64,000 bases of DNA from Namhaeicola litoreus (GTDB lineage: Bacteria; Bacteroidota; Bacteroidia; Flavobacteriales; Flavobacteriaceae), in NCBI RefSeq assembly GCF_042679565.1, contig NZ_JBHTMY010000003.1, positions 62,001-126,000 of the forward strand, read 5' to 3'. Shown piece by piece: positions 34,679 to 43,708 of the stretch. Numbering within the stretch: position 1 is the first letter of the stretch; the number at the start of each line of letters is the position of its first letter. The notes beneath the pieces were generated by a model. It had not been told where the DNA came from, did no database searches, and was given only the letters and a program-made list of their open reading frames with translations. The position numbers were made by a program, and so were the translations under genes.

Positions 34679-35403
34679 TCTGGATTATTTTAGGCTTGAG
34701 CCTTTTATTTATGGCCATTGGTTTTTTAATCAATGAAAAAAATGCTATAAATCTGCTGGCTGGCTATAATACCATGTCGGTTGAGCAGAGAAAAAATTTC
34801 GATTTGCATGGGTACCTGACCTTATTTAAGAAATTTCATATTTTTTTAGGTATTTCTTTTTTAGTATTTGGCTTAATCCTGTATTTTTTAGGTGAGGAAA
34901 CCGCACTCGTCGCATTTATTTCTATTTACCCCATCAGCGCTTATTTGATCTTCATCTTCATTGGTTTTCGTTTTGATAATAATCCGAAAAACCTTAAAAG
35001 ATATGCCAGTGTAATTGTCGTGGTGGTAAGTTTACTATTGGTTGTTTATATGATGTTTGAAGGGATGAAAGAAAATGAACTAGTCTTTTCAGATGATAAT
35101 ATTTCTATAGAGGGTATGTATGGTGATGATATTTTATATGCCGAGATTGCTGTGATAAAATTGGTTGATCAGCTGCCAAAAATCGTCAAAAAAAGTAATG
35201 GTTTTGCCGCAGGAGAAGTAAGAAAGGGATATTTTAAAACTGATCAAGATGAAAAGGTGAAATTAATCCTTAACGGAGATCAGATCCCAATTATTTATAT
35301 TCAAAAAAGAGATTCTACCAAGTTGTATTTCTCTTCAAGTTCCACAGATAACCTAGGATTATTCCAGACTTTGGAAAAACAGATTCATGTAAAAAAAGAA
35401 TAG
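34675..35403 (+). CDS. DUF3784-like membrane protein
   Basis: Protein of 242 residues with an N-terminal pair of helices around a polar loop containing GYNTMSVEQRKNFD, as in DUF3784 proteins of Bacteroidota and Firmicutes, and two further helices (about 76-96 and 108-125). The C-terminal domain (about 140-240; ISIEGMYGDDILYAEI ... IPIIYIQKRDSTKLYFSSSS) resembles a small PH-like domain. The function is unknown. It overlaps the GNAT gene by 4 bp. Confidence 0.8.
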   Translation: MIWIILGLSLLFMAIGFLINEKNAINLLAGYNTMSVEQRKNFDLHGYLTLFKKFHIFLGISFLVFGLILYFLGEETALVAFISIYPISAYLIFIFIGFRFDNNPKNLKRYASVIVVVVSLLLVVYMMFEGMKENELVFSDDNISIEGMYGDDILYAEIAVIKLVDQLPKIVKKSNGFAAGEVRKGYFKTDQDEKVKLILNGDQIPIIYIQKRDSTKLYFSSSSTDNLGLFQTLEKQIHVKKE

Positions 35404-35466
35404 TTCGGCTGAACAGAGTTGCTATTATTTGATATATTCGTTTGGCGACCTAAAAAAGAGCAATTC

Positions 35467-36831
35467 ATGAAAGAAATAGTACTGGAGCAAAGAGAATTTT
35501 TTAACAGCAACCAGACCAAAGACGTTGCGTTTAGGATTGCGCAATTAAAAAAACTCAAAAGTTTGATCAAGGAAAATGAAAAGAGTTTCGACGAGGCTAT
35601 CTTTACCGATTTTAAAAAATCAGCCTTTGATAATTTTACTTGCGAAATGGCCCTGGTCTACCACGATTTGGACGAGGCTATCAAAAATGTAAAAAAATGG
35701 TCTGCTAAAAAACCTGTAAAAACCAATTTGTTAAACCAACCCGGGAAAAGCTATGTGGTTCCTGAACCTTTGGGGGTTTCTTTGGTTATAGGAGCTTGGA
35801 ATTATCCTTTTCAACTTTCATTCGCTCCTGTGATCGCTGCCATGGCGGCAGGAAACACAGTTGTTTTAAAACCCAGTGAACTCCCACAAAACACCAGTCG
35901 TATCATGGCTCAAGTTGTCAATGAAAATTTTGACCCGGCCTATTTTACAGTTGTTGAAGGGGGTGTTGCTGAGACCACTGAATTGTTAGCCCAGAAATTT
36001 GATAAGATCTTCTTTACAGGATCTGTACCTGTGGGAAAAATTGTCTATCAGGCCGCAGCTAAAAACCTCACACCCGTCACGCTGGAATTGGGAGGTAAAA
36101 GTCCAGCCATTATTGAGGCAGATTGTGATCTCCCTATCACCGTGAAAAGACTTGTTTGGGCGAAATTTTTAAATGCAGGTCAAACTTGTATTGCACCTGA
36201 TTATATTTTAGTTCAAGAGTCGATCAAAGATCTATTCTTGCAAAAAATGGTCGAGGAAATCGAAAAGGAAAAATTTGATGTAACAAACGGAAACTATGTA
36301 CAAATTATCAATCAGCGCAATACTGAACGGCTTGCCTCGATGATAGACAAAGAGAAAGTTTATTCCGGAGGTAAAGTGGATATAGAAAAAAGAATCATCC
36401 AACCCACTATTTTAAGCGATGTAACCTGGGAAGATAAAATAATGCAAGACGAGATTTTCGGTCCTATTTTGCCGGTACTTACCTACAGAGATTTATCCGA
36501 AGCCATTTCCCAAATAAAAGCACATCCTAGGCCTTTGTCGTGTTATATTTTCACTAAAAATAACAGAACTAAAGAAAGAGTTTTAAACGAAATTTCCTTT
36601 GGCGGTGGTGCGGTGAATGAAGCTATCATGCATATAGCAAATAGTAGCTTGCCCTTTGGAGGGGTTGGCAATAGTGGTATTGGCGCTTATCATGGAGAGG
36701 CTGGTTTTCGTACTTTTTCACATTACAAAAGTATATTAGAGAAACCCACTTGGTTCGAACCCAGTCTAAAATATTTCCCGCATACCAAGAAGAAGCTCAA
36801 TTTGATCAAATGGATCATGGGCCAGAGGTGA
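35467..36831 (+). CDS. Aldehyde dehydrogenase, class 3-like
   Basis: NAD(P)+-dependent aldehyde dehydrogenase of 454 residues. Key elements are EPLGVSLVIGAWNYPFQLSFAPV, FTGSVPVGKIVYQAAAKNLTPV (nucleotide motif), catalytic Glu207 in LELGGKSPAII and catalytic Cys241 in NAGQTCIAPDY. The C-terminal FGGVGNSGIGAYHGEAGFRTFSHYKS is typical of class 3 (fatty-aldehyde) enzymes. The substrate is not determined by the sequence. The ATG at 35467 is used because MKEIVLEQREFFNSNQTK begins the conserved fold. Confidence 0.93.
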   Translation: MKEIVLEQREFFNSNQTKDVAFRIAQLKKLKSLIKENEKSFDEAIFTDFKKSAFDNFTCEMALVYHDLDEAIKNVKKWSAKKPVKTNLLNQPGKSYVVPEPLGVSLVIGAWNYPFQLSFAPVIAAMAAGNTVVLKPSELPQNTSRIMAQVVNENFDPAYFTVVEGGVAETTELLAQKFDKIFFTGSVPVGKIVYQAAAKNLTPVTLELGGKSPAIIEADCDLPITVKRLVWAKFLNAGQTCIAPDYILVQESIKDLFLQKMVEEIEKEKFDVTNGNYVQIINQRNTERLASMIDKEKVYSGGKVDIEKRIIQPTILSDVTWEDKIMQDEIFGPILPVLTYRDLSEAISQIKAHPRPLSCYIFTKNNRTKERVLNEISFGGGAVNEAIMHIANSSLPFGGVGNSGIGAYHGEAGFRTFSHYKSILEKPTWFEPSLKYFPHTKKKLNLIKWIMGQR

Positions 36832-36945
36832 AATTATGCGCTGATAGGTGAATATTTCAGTATGGTTGCAAAGTGTTTTAATTAATGGATTTGTAGGGTT
36901 TAAATTTAAATATTTGTATCTTAGATTTTACTTAGTTCAAAGAAT

Positions 36946-37368
36946 ATGATCAATGTATACCTCACCTTTAAAGGTAATTGTAAAGAAGCTTTTGATTTTT
37001 ATAAACAGGTATTTGGAAATGATTTTGCCATGATCAGCACTTTTGCTGAAATGCCTCCCCAAGAAGGCTTGCCTCCCTTATCCAATGAAGATCTGCAAAG
37101 GATCATGCATGTTACACTCCCTGTTAATGGAGACACAGTACTCATGGGTAGTGATTGTCCTTCTTATATGGATAAAGAATTTATTTTAGGAAATAATTTT
37201 TCAATCTCGATCAATACAAAAAATAAGGCTGAAGCAGAAAGTTTTTTCAAAAAACTTTCGGTGAACGGAAAAGTAACCATGCCTATGTCAGTGACTTTTT
37301 GGAATGCCTATTTTGGCATGCTCACAGATCAATTTGGCATCAATTGGATGGTCAATTGTGATCTGTAA
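36946..37368 (+). CDS. VOC/PhnB-like protein
   Basis: Protein of 140 residues of the VOC (glyoxalase-bleomycin) fold, PhnB-like subgroup: MINVYLTFKGNCKEAFDFYKQVFGNDF at the start, LMGSDCPSYM, and the end SVTFWNAYFGMLTDQFGINWMVNC. PhnB-like proteins are often annotated as glyoxalases but usually lack a known reaction. It is 13 bp before a small membrane protein gene and may share a transcript with it. Confidence 0.9.
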   Translation: MINVYLTFKGNCKEAFDFYKQVFGNDFAMISTFAEMPPQEGLPPLSNEDLQRIMHVTLPVNGDTVLMGSDCPSYMDKEFILGNNFSISINTKNKAEAESFFKKLSVNGKVTMPMSVTFWNAYFGMLTDQFGINWMVNCDL

Positions 37369-37381
37369 ATTTTAATAAAAT

Positions 37382-37825
37382 ATGATAGAGGTTAAGGTAA
37401 ACAGAATGCCAAAATGGTATATGATTTTAGCAATTGTATTGCTATTGTGGAATTTGATGGGCGTAGGATCTTTTGTCCAACATATTATGATATCAAATTC
37501 AGCTGAAGCTTTGGCGGCTTTACCGGAAGAAGAAGCAACATTATATGGCAAATACCCCTTGTGGACCCATATTGCTTTTGCAGTTTCTGTCATTTTTGGG
37601 GTATTGGGCTGTTTGGGTCTTCTGTTGAAAAAAAAGTGGTCTAAACCTGTGTTTGTCATTTCTTTTGTCTCTATCGTCATTCAAATGTACCACAGTTTAT
37701 TTATTGCCAAAGCTACAGATGTTTATGGGCCGGGTGCTGTTACCATGCCTATCCTGGTTATATTGGTTGGTTTGTTTTTAATTTGGATGGCCGATTACGG
37801 CATAAAAAAAGGATTCCTTCATTAG
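37382..37825 (+). CDS. Four-helix membrane protein, unknown function
   Basis: Protein of 147 residues with four predicted helices (about 12-34, 58-80, 86-107, 116-136) and short loops. The second loop contains LPEEEATLYGKYPLWTH. It resembles small flavobacterial membrane proteins without assigned function. It follows the VOC gene by 13 bp. Confidence 0.75.
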   Translation: MIEVKVNRMPKWYMILAIVLLLWNLMGVGSFVQHIMISNSAEALAALPEEEATLYGKYPLWTHIAFAVSVIFGVLGCLGLLLKKKWSKPVFVISFVSIVIQMYHSLFIAKATDVYGPGAVTMPILVILVGLFLIWMADYGIKKGFLH

Positions 37826-38210
37826 AAAAATATTTACTTTCCACCCATAGCTCATATCACTACGACACTGTAATTTAATCACGCAATATATGTTTAGAAA
37901 ATTAGATTTCTTTTTTTGAAAATGTGTATTGGTTTTGTTACGCCCTCTATTTTTAAAATTGATGAAAAATTGTTGTAACAAACACTTACAAAAAAAACTC
38001 TCTTGGGATAACCTTATTTTTGTAATAAATTAAATTTAAGTGATTTAAAGTTGTTTTTTAGAGTCAATTTAATGCGAAGTCTAGGTTTTATTGACTAACT
38101 TTAATGTTGTTAAAAAATGTTAAAATTTTTTCGCTCGATTTCTTAAATGTGATTACTTTTTTGAAAGATTTTATGACTCATTTTTTATGTAGCATTGAAA
38201 ATTATTTACC
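37826..38210. other. Long AT-rich intergenic region before the arylsulfatase
   Basis: 385 bp without a supportable coding frame. TATTTTTG at 38015-38022 fits a -7 element, without a clear upstream partner at 18-19 nt. If used, it leaves an untranslated leader of about 180 nt, which would be long enough for regulation. I saw no known riboswitch pattern. Confidence 0.5.
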
Positions 38211-40583
38211 ATGAAAACAATAAATTTCTTACTTATTTTAATGCTTATAGGCATGTTTAGTTGCACTACACCAACTAAAGAGAATGAAACTGTCGCTGTC
38301 TCCACAGGGGATATTGACAGAACTATTCTTCCTATTAAAGAACCAACACCTCCAACTTTTACAGAATTAGATGTACGTAATGCAAAGATGCCTGCTTCTT
38401 TCGAAGTGAAAGCCCCAGACGGAGCGCCTAATGTAATTCTCGTTTTGGTCGATGACCTAGGTTTTGCCGGAACAAGTACCTTTGGGGGGCCTGTACCTAC
38501 ACCTACCTTCGACAAAATTGCAAATGAAGGATTGTACTACAACAATTTTCACACGACAGCAGTATGTTCACCTACACGCGCTGCCTTAAAGAGTGGTCGT
38601 AATCACCATGTAAATAACATGGGTAGTATCATAGAAACAGGTACAGGATTCCCCGGAAACACGGGAAGCATTCCACAAAACGTGACGCCTGTAGCAGAAA
38701 CGTTAAGATTAAATGGCTATTCTACGGCAGCTTTCGGTAAATGGCATGAATTGGCCGCATGGGAAGCAAATACTTCTGGACCATTCGATAGATGGCCAAC
38801 CCGACAAGGCTTTGATAAATTCTACGGTTTTCTCGGTGGAGAAACCAATCAATGGGCCCCTTTTATTTACGATGGCGTTCATCCTGTTGAATTACCGGAG
38901 GATCCAGATTATCACTTTATGAAGGATATGACAGATCAGGCGACGGCTTGGATGAAATATCAAAAAGCCCTAACACCTGATAAACCATTTTTTATGTATT
39001 TCGCACCTGGCGCGGTTCATGCCCCACACCATGTCCCACAAAGTTATATCGACAAGTGGAAAGGAAAATTTGACGGAGGTTGGGATGCTATGCGCGAACA
39101 AATTTTGGCTCGTCAGATTGAAAAGGGCATTGTTCCTCAAGGGACAAAACTGGCGCCTAAACCCAAAGCTATACAGGAATGGGCAAGTCTATCAGCTGAT
39201 GAAAAGAAGCTATTTACAAAGCAGGCAGAAGTATTTGCAGCTTATGTAGATATGGCAGATTATGAAATTGGTCGTCTATTAACAGCCATCGATGAAATTG
39301 GTCAAGCAGATAACACCATGGTGATTTTTGTGTACGGAGATAATGGCACAAGTGCAGAAGGAGGAACCAATGGTATGTATAGTGAAATGACCTATTTTAA
39401 TGGCGTAGCTGAAACAGTGCCGGACATGTTGAAGAAAGTGAATGATTGGGGTGGTCCGCACACTTATCCTCATATGGCTGCAGGTTGGGCGGTGATGTTC
39501 GATACACCCTATAAATGGACCAAACAAATGGGATCTGATCACGGTGGAACAAAGGTTGGAATGGCTGTTCGTTGGCCAAAGGGAATCAAAGCAAAAGGAG
39601 AATTGCGAACACAATTCACCCATGTCATTGATGTGGCTCCCACTATTTTAGAAGCCATAGGTTTGCCGGAGCCAACAGAAGTAAATGGCGTAGTACAACA
39701 CCCAATGGATGGAACAAGTATGCTTTATACTTTTAATGACCAGAGTGCAAAAGAGAGACATACAGTTCAATATTTCGAAATGTTCGGGAATAGAGCTATT
39801 TATAAGGATGGCTGGTATGCACGAACCATTCATAGAGCACCTTGGGAAAAAACACCAAGGAGACCTTTGGAGGAAGATATTTGGGAGCTTTATGAAGTAG
39901 CAAATGATTTTAGTTTGGTCAATGATATTTCAGCTGAACATCCTGAAAAATTAAAAGAATTGCAGGCGCTTTTTATGTCTGAGGCTGAAAAAAATCACGT
40001 ATTACCCATAGACGATCGCGTATTTGAGCGCTTGATTGCAGAAAATGTGGGTCGTCCTGATATCATGCAAGGTAGAACTTCATTAACATTAGCGGAAGGT
40101 ATGACGGGTATGACCGAAAACACTTTTCTGAGCTTAAAAAATAAATCCTCTGTTATTACAGCAGACATTGTAGTTGAAGAAGGAGCATCTGCCAATGGAA
40201 TTATTATTGCCCAAGGTGGTCGCTTCGGAGGTTGGGCATTATATGTACAGGATGGTGTTCCTGCCTATGATTACAATTTCTTAGGAATGGAAAGATATAC
40301 AGTGAGGGCTACAGAAAAATTAAAACCCGGTAAATATACCGTCAAATTTGATTTCGCTTATGATGGTGGAGGTCTTGCAAAAGGAGGTTTAGGAACTTTC
40401 TATATTAATGGAAAAAAAGCAGGAGAAGGTAGAATTGACAAAACCCAACCAGCTATATTCTCTGCAGATGAAACCACCGATGTAGGAATAGACTTAGCAA
40501 CGCCCGTTGTTGAAACAATTGGATCAGAAAACAAGTCAAAATTTAATGGCCATATCCCTAAAGTTGTCATTGAATTGAAATAA
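38211..40583 (+). CDS. Arylsulfatase lipoprotein
   Basis: Sulfatase of 790 residues, anchored as a lipoprotein (MKTINFLLILMLIGMFSC, cysteine 18). The formylglycine motif CSPTR is at residues 119-123 (Cys119, Arg123). Metal-binding Asp81 and Asp82 are in VLVDDLGFAG, and GDNGTSAEGG, SDHGGTK and AFGKWHELAAWE are the other usual blocks. Cys119 needs modification by an anaerobic sulfatase-maturating or formylglycine-generating enzyme not seen here. Residues about 640-790 form an extra beta-rich domain (TADIVVEEGASANGIIIAQGG). The substrate is a sulfate ester, perhaps a sulfated polysaccharide; it is not determinable here. Confidence 0.94.
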   Translation: MKTINFLLILMLIGMFSCTTPTKENETVAVSTGDIDRTILPIKEPTPPTFTELDVRNAKMPASFEVKAPDGAPNVILVLVDDLGFAGTSTFGGPVPTPTFDKIANEGLYYNNFHTTAVCSPTRAALKSGRNHHVNNMGSIIETGTGFPGNTGSIPQNVTPVAETLRLNGYSTAAFGKWHELAAWEANTSGPFDRWPTRQGFDKFYGFLGGETNQWAPFIYDGVHPVELPEDPDYHFMKDMTDQATAWMKYQKALTPDKPFFMYFAPGAVHAPHHVPQSYIDKWKGKFDGGWDAMREQILARQIEKGIVPQGTKLAPKPKAIQEWASLSADEKKLFTKQAEVFAAYVDMADYEIGRLLTAIDEIGQADNTMVIFVYGDNGTSAEGGTNGMYSEMTYFNGVAETVPDMLKKVNDWGGPHTYPHMAAGWAVMFDTPYKWTKQMGSDHGGTKVGMAVRWPKGIKAKGELRTQFTHVIDVAPTILEAIGLPEPTEVNGVVQHPMDGTSMLYTFNDQSAKERHTVQYFEMFGNRAIYKDGWYARTIHRAPWEKTPRRPLEEDIWELYEVANDFSLVNDISAEHPEKLKELQALFMSEAEKNHVLPIDDRVFERLIAENVGRPDIMQGRTSLTLAEGMTGMTENTFLSLKNKSSVITADIVVEEGASANGIIIAQGGRFGGWALYVQDGVPAYDYNFLGMERYTVRATEKLKPGKYTVKFDFAYDGGGLAKGGLGTFYINGKKAGEGRIDKTQPAIFSADETTDVGIDLATPVVETIGSENKSKFNGHIPKVVIELK

Positions 40584-40598
40584 GTTAGCAAGAAAATA

Positions 40599-40633
40599 AC
40601 ACATCCGTACCATGCAAAATGGTGTGGATGTGT
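40599..40633 (+). terminator. Long hairpin after the arylsulfatase
   Basis: Arms 40599-40613 and 40619-40633 pair over 15 bp with two G-T wobbles, including ACACATCC with GGATGTGT, and a 5-nt loop. The following CTTTAAAAAAG has only a short T run, so this is a terminator or an mRNA 3' stabiliser. Confidence 0.65.
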
Positions 40634-40671
40634 CTTTAAAAAAGAAATAACCTTTGAAGACCTTCAATTAG

Positions 40672-41163
40672 ATGACTACAGAAAAAATATTGAAAGAATT
40701 AAAATCAGTCTTGCTCGCATGGATCTATTTTCTTATTTGGTTTGCAGCGCTTATGTTAATCAAAGTACTTTTGTTAGAGGAATATAATATTAAGTTTTCT
40801 GGCGTATCTGTCGTTATTATAGGGTCACTGGTAGCCTCAAAGGCAGTTGTTATTTTACAAAATGTATCCTTTGGAGGAAAGAATCAGCCAGCGATTGTTC
40901 ATATTTTTTTACGTACGCTTTTATATCTGGCAGGAACTGCGATTTTAATGTTATTGGAACACGCCTTTGAAACACGTCATGAATTTGGAGGGTTTTGGAA
41001 TGCAATTAAAAACCTAGGTAAAAGTGCAAGTTTTTACCATGTCATAGTTAATGTCATTTGTGTTTTTGGAGCATTGTTTTTTTACAACTTCGGTTCGGTT
41101 ATAAAAACGAAATTAGGAAAAGGTGGTTTGATGGAATTGTTGATCTCTCCCATTGAAAAATAG
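40672..41163 (+). CDS. Four-helix membrane protein, unknown function
   Basis: Protein of 163 residues with four predicted helices (about 15-32, 42-62, 82-101, 126-145) and a central loop HAFETRHEFGGFWNAIKN. It is not a family I recognise. It lies 88 bp after the arylsulfatase and 90 bp before another four-helix membrane protein. Confidence 0.72.
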   Translation: MTTEKILKELKSVLLAWIYFLIWFAALMLIKVLLLEEYNIKFSGVSVVIIGSLVASKAVVILQNVSFGGKNQPAIVHIFLRTLLYLAGTAILMLLEHAFETRHEFGGFWNAIKNLGKSASFYHVIVNVICVFGALFFYNFGSVIKTKLGKGGLMELLISPIEK

Positions 41164-41253
41164 CAGATCCCCAATTCTTCAGTTCATTTACGAATCAATT
41201 CGATTTTAGATGTAAATTTAAGAATGATTATCTTTACGTTTAAATGATTTGCT

Positions 41254-41658
41254 ATGTTTTCCAGAATTTTGTTGATTTTTAGTGCTTGTATGTTAGGTGT
41301 ATTAGGAGTGAGTTTGTCTTTTTTTCCGCAGGAGATTTTACAGATATTTGATCAAGACCAAATCCCGTTTACGAATTTAATTCTTCAGATTGCTGGTTCT
41401 TTATATTTGGGTTTGGCTATTCTTAACTGGATGTCAAAAAACACCATTATTGGCGGTGTCTATGGGCGACCTATTCTAATTATCAATCTTATACATTTTA
41501 TGTCTACCAGTATTATTTTGGTGAAATTTTCTGTAGGCATGCTCAACGCTTATCTGCTCATTTTAGCCACCTTTTATATCATGATCACTTTTGCTTTTAT
41601 CGTGGCCTTTATGACAAATCCTGTGATAGAAGTAAATGATATTGAGGAGGTGAATTGA
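41254..41658 (+). CDS. Four-helix membrane protein, unknown function
   Basis: Protein of 134 residues with four hydrophobic helices (about 4-24, 42-62, 74-94, 98-120) and short polar links (FPQEILQIFDQDQIP, NWMSKNTIIGGVYGRP). The pattern resembles small DoxX-like or DUF4345-like flavobacterial membrane proteins, but I cannot assign it. It lies between another membrane protein gene and the amidohydrolase. Confidence 0.72.
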   Translation: MFSRILLIFSACMLGVLGVSLSFFPQEILQIFDQDQIPFTNLILQIAGSLYLGLAILNWMSKNTIIGGVYGRPILIINLIHFMSTSIILVKFSVGMLNAYLLILATFYIMITFAFIVAFMTNPVIEVNDIEEVN

Positions 41659-41755
41659 GCGCAGGCTTAAGAAAAACAGCAAAAAATATAAGGTTTGATC
41701 TAATCCCTGAATTTTTATTTATTTATATTTGAGTACTAACCAAATAATTTACCAA

Positions 41756-43483
41756 ATGAAACAATTGACCTTCACCGTATTCGTAACCCTACTGCTTTTT
41801 TCTTGCAAAACAGAGGAAAAAAAGCAAGAAGTAAATGCAGAACCTTATGCCTTACAACAAACCCTGTATTACGGTGGTGATATACTTACCATGGAAGGGG
41901 ATGAACCCACTTATGCAGAAGCCCTTGTGCAACGTGAGGGGAAAATCATTTTTGTTGGCCCCAAGACTCAAGCGTTGGAACAATTTGGCGGTAAGGCACA
42001 GGAGGTAGATTTAGAAGGAAAAACGCTCGTTCCTGGTTTTTTTGATGCACATGCTCATTTTTATGGTTTTGGTGCCCAGGCAATAACAGCAAATCTGTTA
42101 GCCAGTCCTGATGGGAATTGCAATTCGATTGCTGATATGATCAACGAATTGAAAGACTGGTATAAAATAAACGGTACGGATAAGACCCAGGGCTGGATTG
42201 TGGGTATGGGATTTGATGATGCCGTTTTGGAAGATAAAAGATTTCCAACAAAGGAGGATCTGGATCAGGTTTCTGTAGATGTGCCAATTATGGTTGTTCA
42301 TATTTCGGGTCATTTTTGTGTTCTCAACTCAAAAGGTTTGGAAGTGATTGGAATGAATGCAAATACACCAGACCCTGAAGGTGGCGTGATCAGAAGAATG
42401 GAGGGCTCGAAAGAACCCAATGGTGTATTGGAGGAATTGGCCGCCATTCCGGTCATGATCAAAAATATAAGTCCTGTAGAACCCCAATTAGCAGATCTCT
42501 ATATGGATGAAGGGCAAAAAATGGCTGCCAGTTTTGGTTATACCACAGCGGTAGAGGGACGTGCCATGGGTAATCATGAACAATTGGCGGATTATGCGAA
42601 AAGAGGAAAATTTTATATTGATGTTGCCTCTTTGATAGATTATGCCTTTACACCTTATATGAATAGCGTATGGAATAGCAAACGTTATAAAGACGGGTAC
42701 CGTATTGCGGGATTAAAACTTACCCTAGATGGTTCACCTCAGGGAAGAACAGCCTGGCGAACCATGCCTTATTTACTTCCACCTGACGGACAAAAGAAAG
42801 GTTATGCGGGCTATCCGGCGATTCCTAAAGATGAGGATGTACAAAAAATTGTCGATACGGCCTTTGCCAATAACTGGCAATTGAGTGTACATAGTAACGC
42901 TGATGCATCAGCAGACCAGCTTTTTCGTGTTTTGAACAAGGCTTCTGCTGAATATGGAAATAAAGATAGACGCACCTCACTAATTCACGGACAGTTGATC
43001 AGGATGGATCAATTGGATAGCCTGAAAAAATATGAAGTGATTGGCTCATTTTTTCCAATGCATACCTTTTATTGGGGAGATTGGTATGATGAGATTATTG
43101 GTCCGGAAAAGGCGCAACAGATCAGTCCGATCAAATCTGCATTGAATAAGGGAGTAGTTGTTACCAGCCATACAGACGCGCCAGTAGCCCTGCCAAATTT
43201 AATGATGATCTTATGGACAACAGTGAATCGTGTGAGCAGAAGTGGTAAAGTAATGGGACCTGATGAAAGATTAACCACTTATGAGGCCTTGAAATCAATT
43301 ACCATCTGGGGTGCTTACCAATTTTATGAAGAAAATCAAAAGGGTACATTGAAAGAAGGAAAATTGGCCGATATGGTCATCTTGGATAAAAACCCTTTAA
43401 AAGTAGATCCGATGATATTAAAGGATATCAAAGTCTTGGAAACGATCAAAGAAGGGAAAACAGTTTTTAAACGATCGAGATAA
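41756..43483 (+). CDS. YtcJ-like amidohydrolase lipoprotein
   Basis: Metal-dependent amidohydrolase of 575 residues, secreted as a lipoprotein (signal to FVTLLLFSC). The HxH metal motif is DAHAHF (His99, His101). Further metal-site regions are visible in GLKLTLDGSPQGRTAW, the histidine in LSVHSNADAS, TSLIHGQLIRMDQL, and the late SHTDAPVALPNLM. The final WGAYQFYEENQKGTLKEGKLADMVILDKNPL is the usual composite-domain end. The substrate is not predicted; YtcJ-like enzymes hydrolyse varied amides. TATATTTG at 41724-41731, just before ATG 41756, supports this start. Confidence 0.9.
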   Translation: MKQLTFTVFVTLLLFSCKTEEKKQEVNAEPYALQQTLYYGGDILTMEGDEPTYAEALVQREGKIIFVGPKTQALEQFGGKAQEVDLEGKTLVPGFFDAHAHFYGFGAQAITANLLASPDGNCNSIADMINELKDWYKINGTDKTQGWIVGMGFDDAVLEDKRFPTKEDLDQVSVDVPIMVVHISGHFCVLNSKGLEVIGMNANTPDPEGGVIRRMEGSKEPNGVLEELAAIPVMIKNISPVEPQLADLYMDEGQKMAASFGYTTAVEGRAMGNHEQLADYAKRGKFYIDVASLIDYAFTPYMNSVWNSKRYKDGYRIAGLKLTLDGSPQGRTAWRTMPYLLPPDGQKKGYAGYPAIPKDEDVQKIVDTAFANNWQLSVHSNADASADQLFRVLNKASAEYGNKDRRTSLIHGQLIRMDQLDSLKKYEVIGSFFPMHTFYWGDWYDEIIGPEKAQQISPIKSALNKGVVVTSHTDAPVALPNLMMILWTTVNRVSRSGKVMGPDERLTTYEALKSITIWGAYQFYEENQKGTLKEGKLADMVILDKNPLKVDPMILKDIKVLETIKEGKTVFKRSR

Positions 43484-43492
43484 TAAAAGGAT

Positions 43493-43520
43493 GGGGTTTC
43501 GAACGAAGCCTCTTTTTTTT
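43493..43520 (+). terminator. Terminator after the amidohydrolase
   Basis: Arms GGGGTTTC (43493-43500) and GAAGCCTC (43505-43512) pair with two wobbles around a 4-nt loop and are followed by eight T. Confidence 0.8.
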
Positions 43521-43708
43521 GTGATAAAAGTTGAATTATGCCTTTTTATATTAGTGGCGAACCCTAATGTTTATCATATTTGTCATTTAGTGATTTTAAT
43601 AGATAGCCACATTTGAGTTGATTAGAACATAGGACTATCTGCCGTTCATTTCACTCAATCCAACAGAAATTCTTACATTTATAGTGCAAACCTATAACCA
43701 AATCTTTT

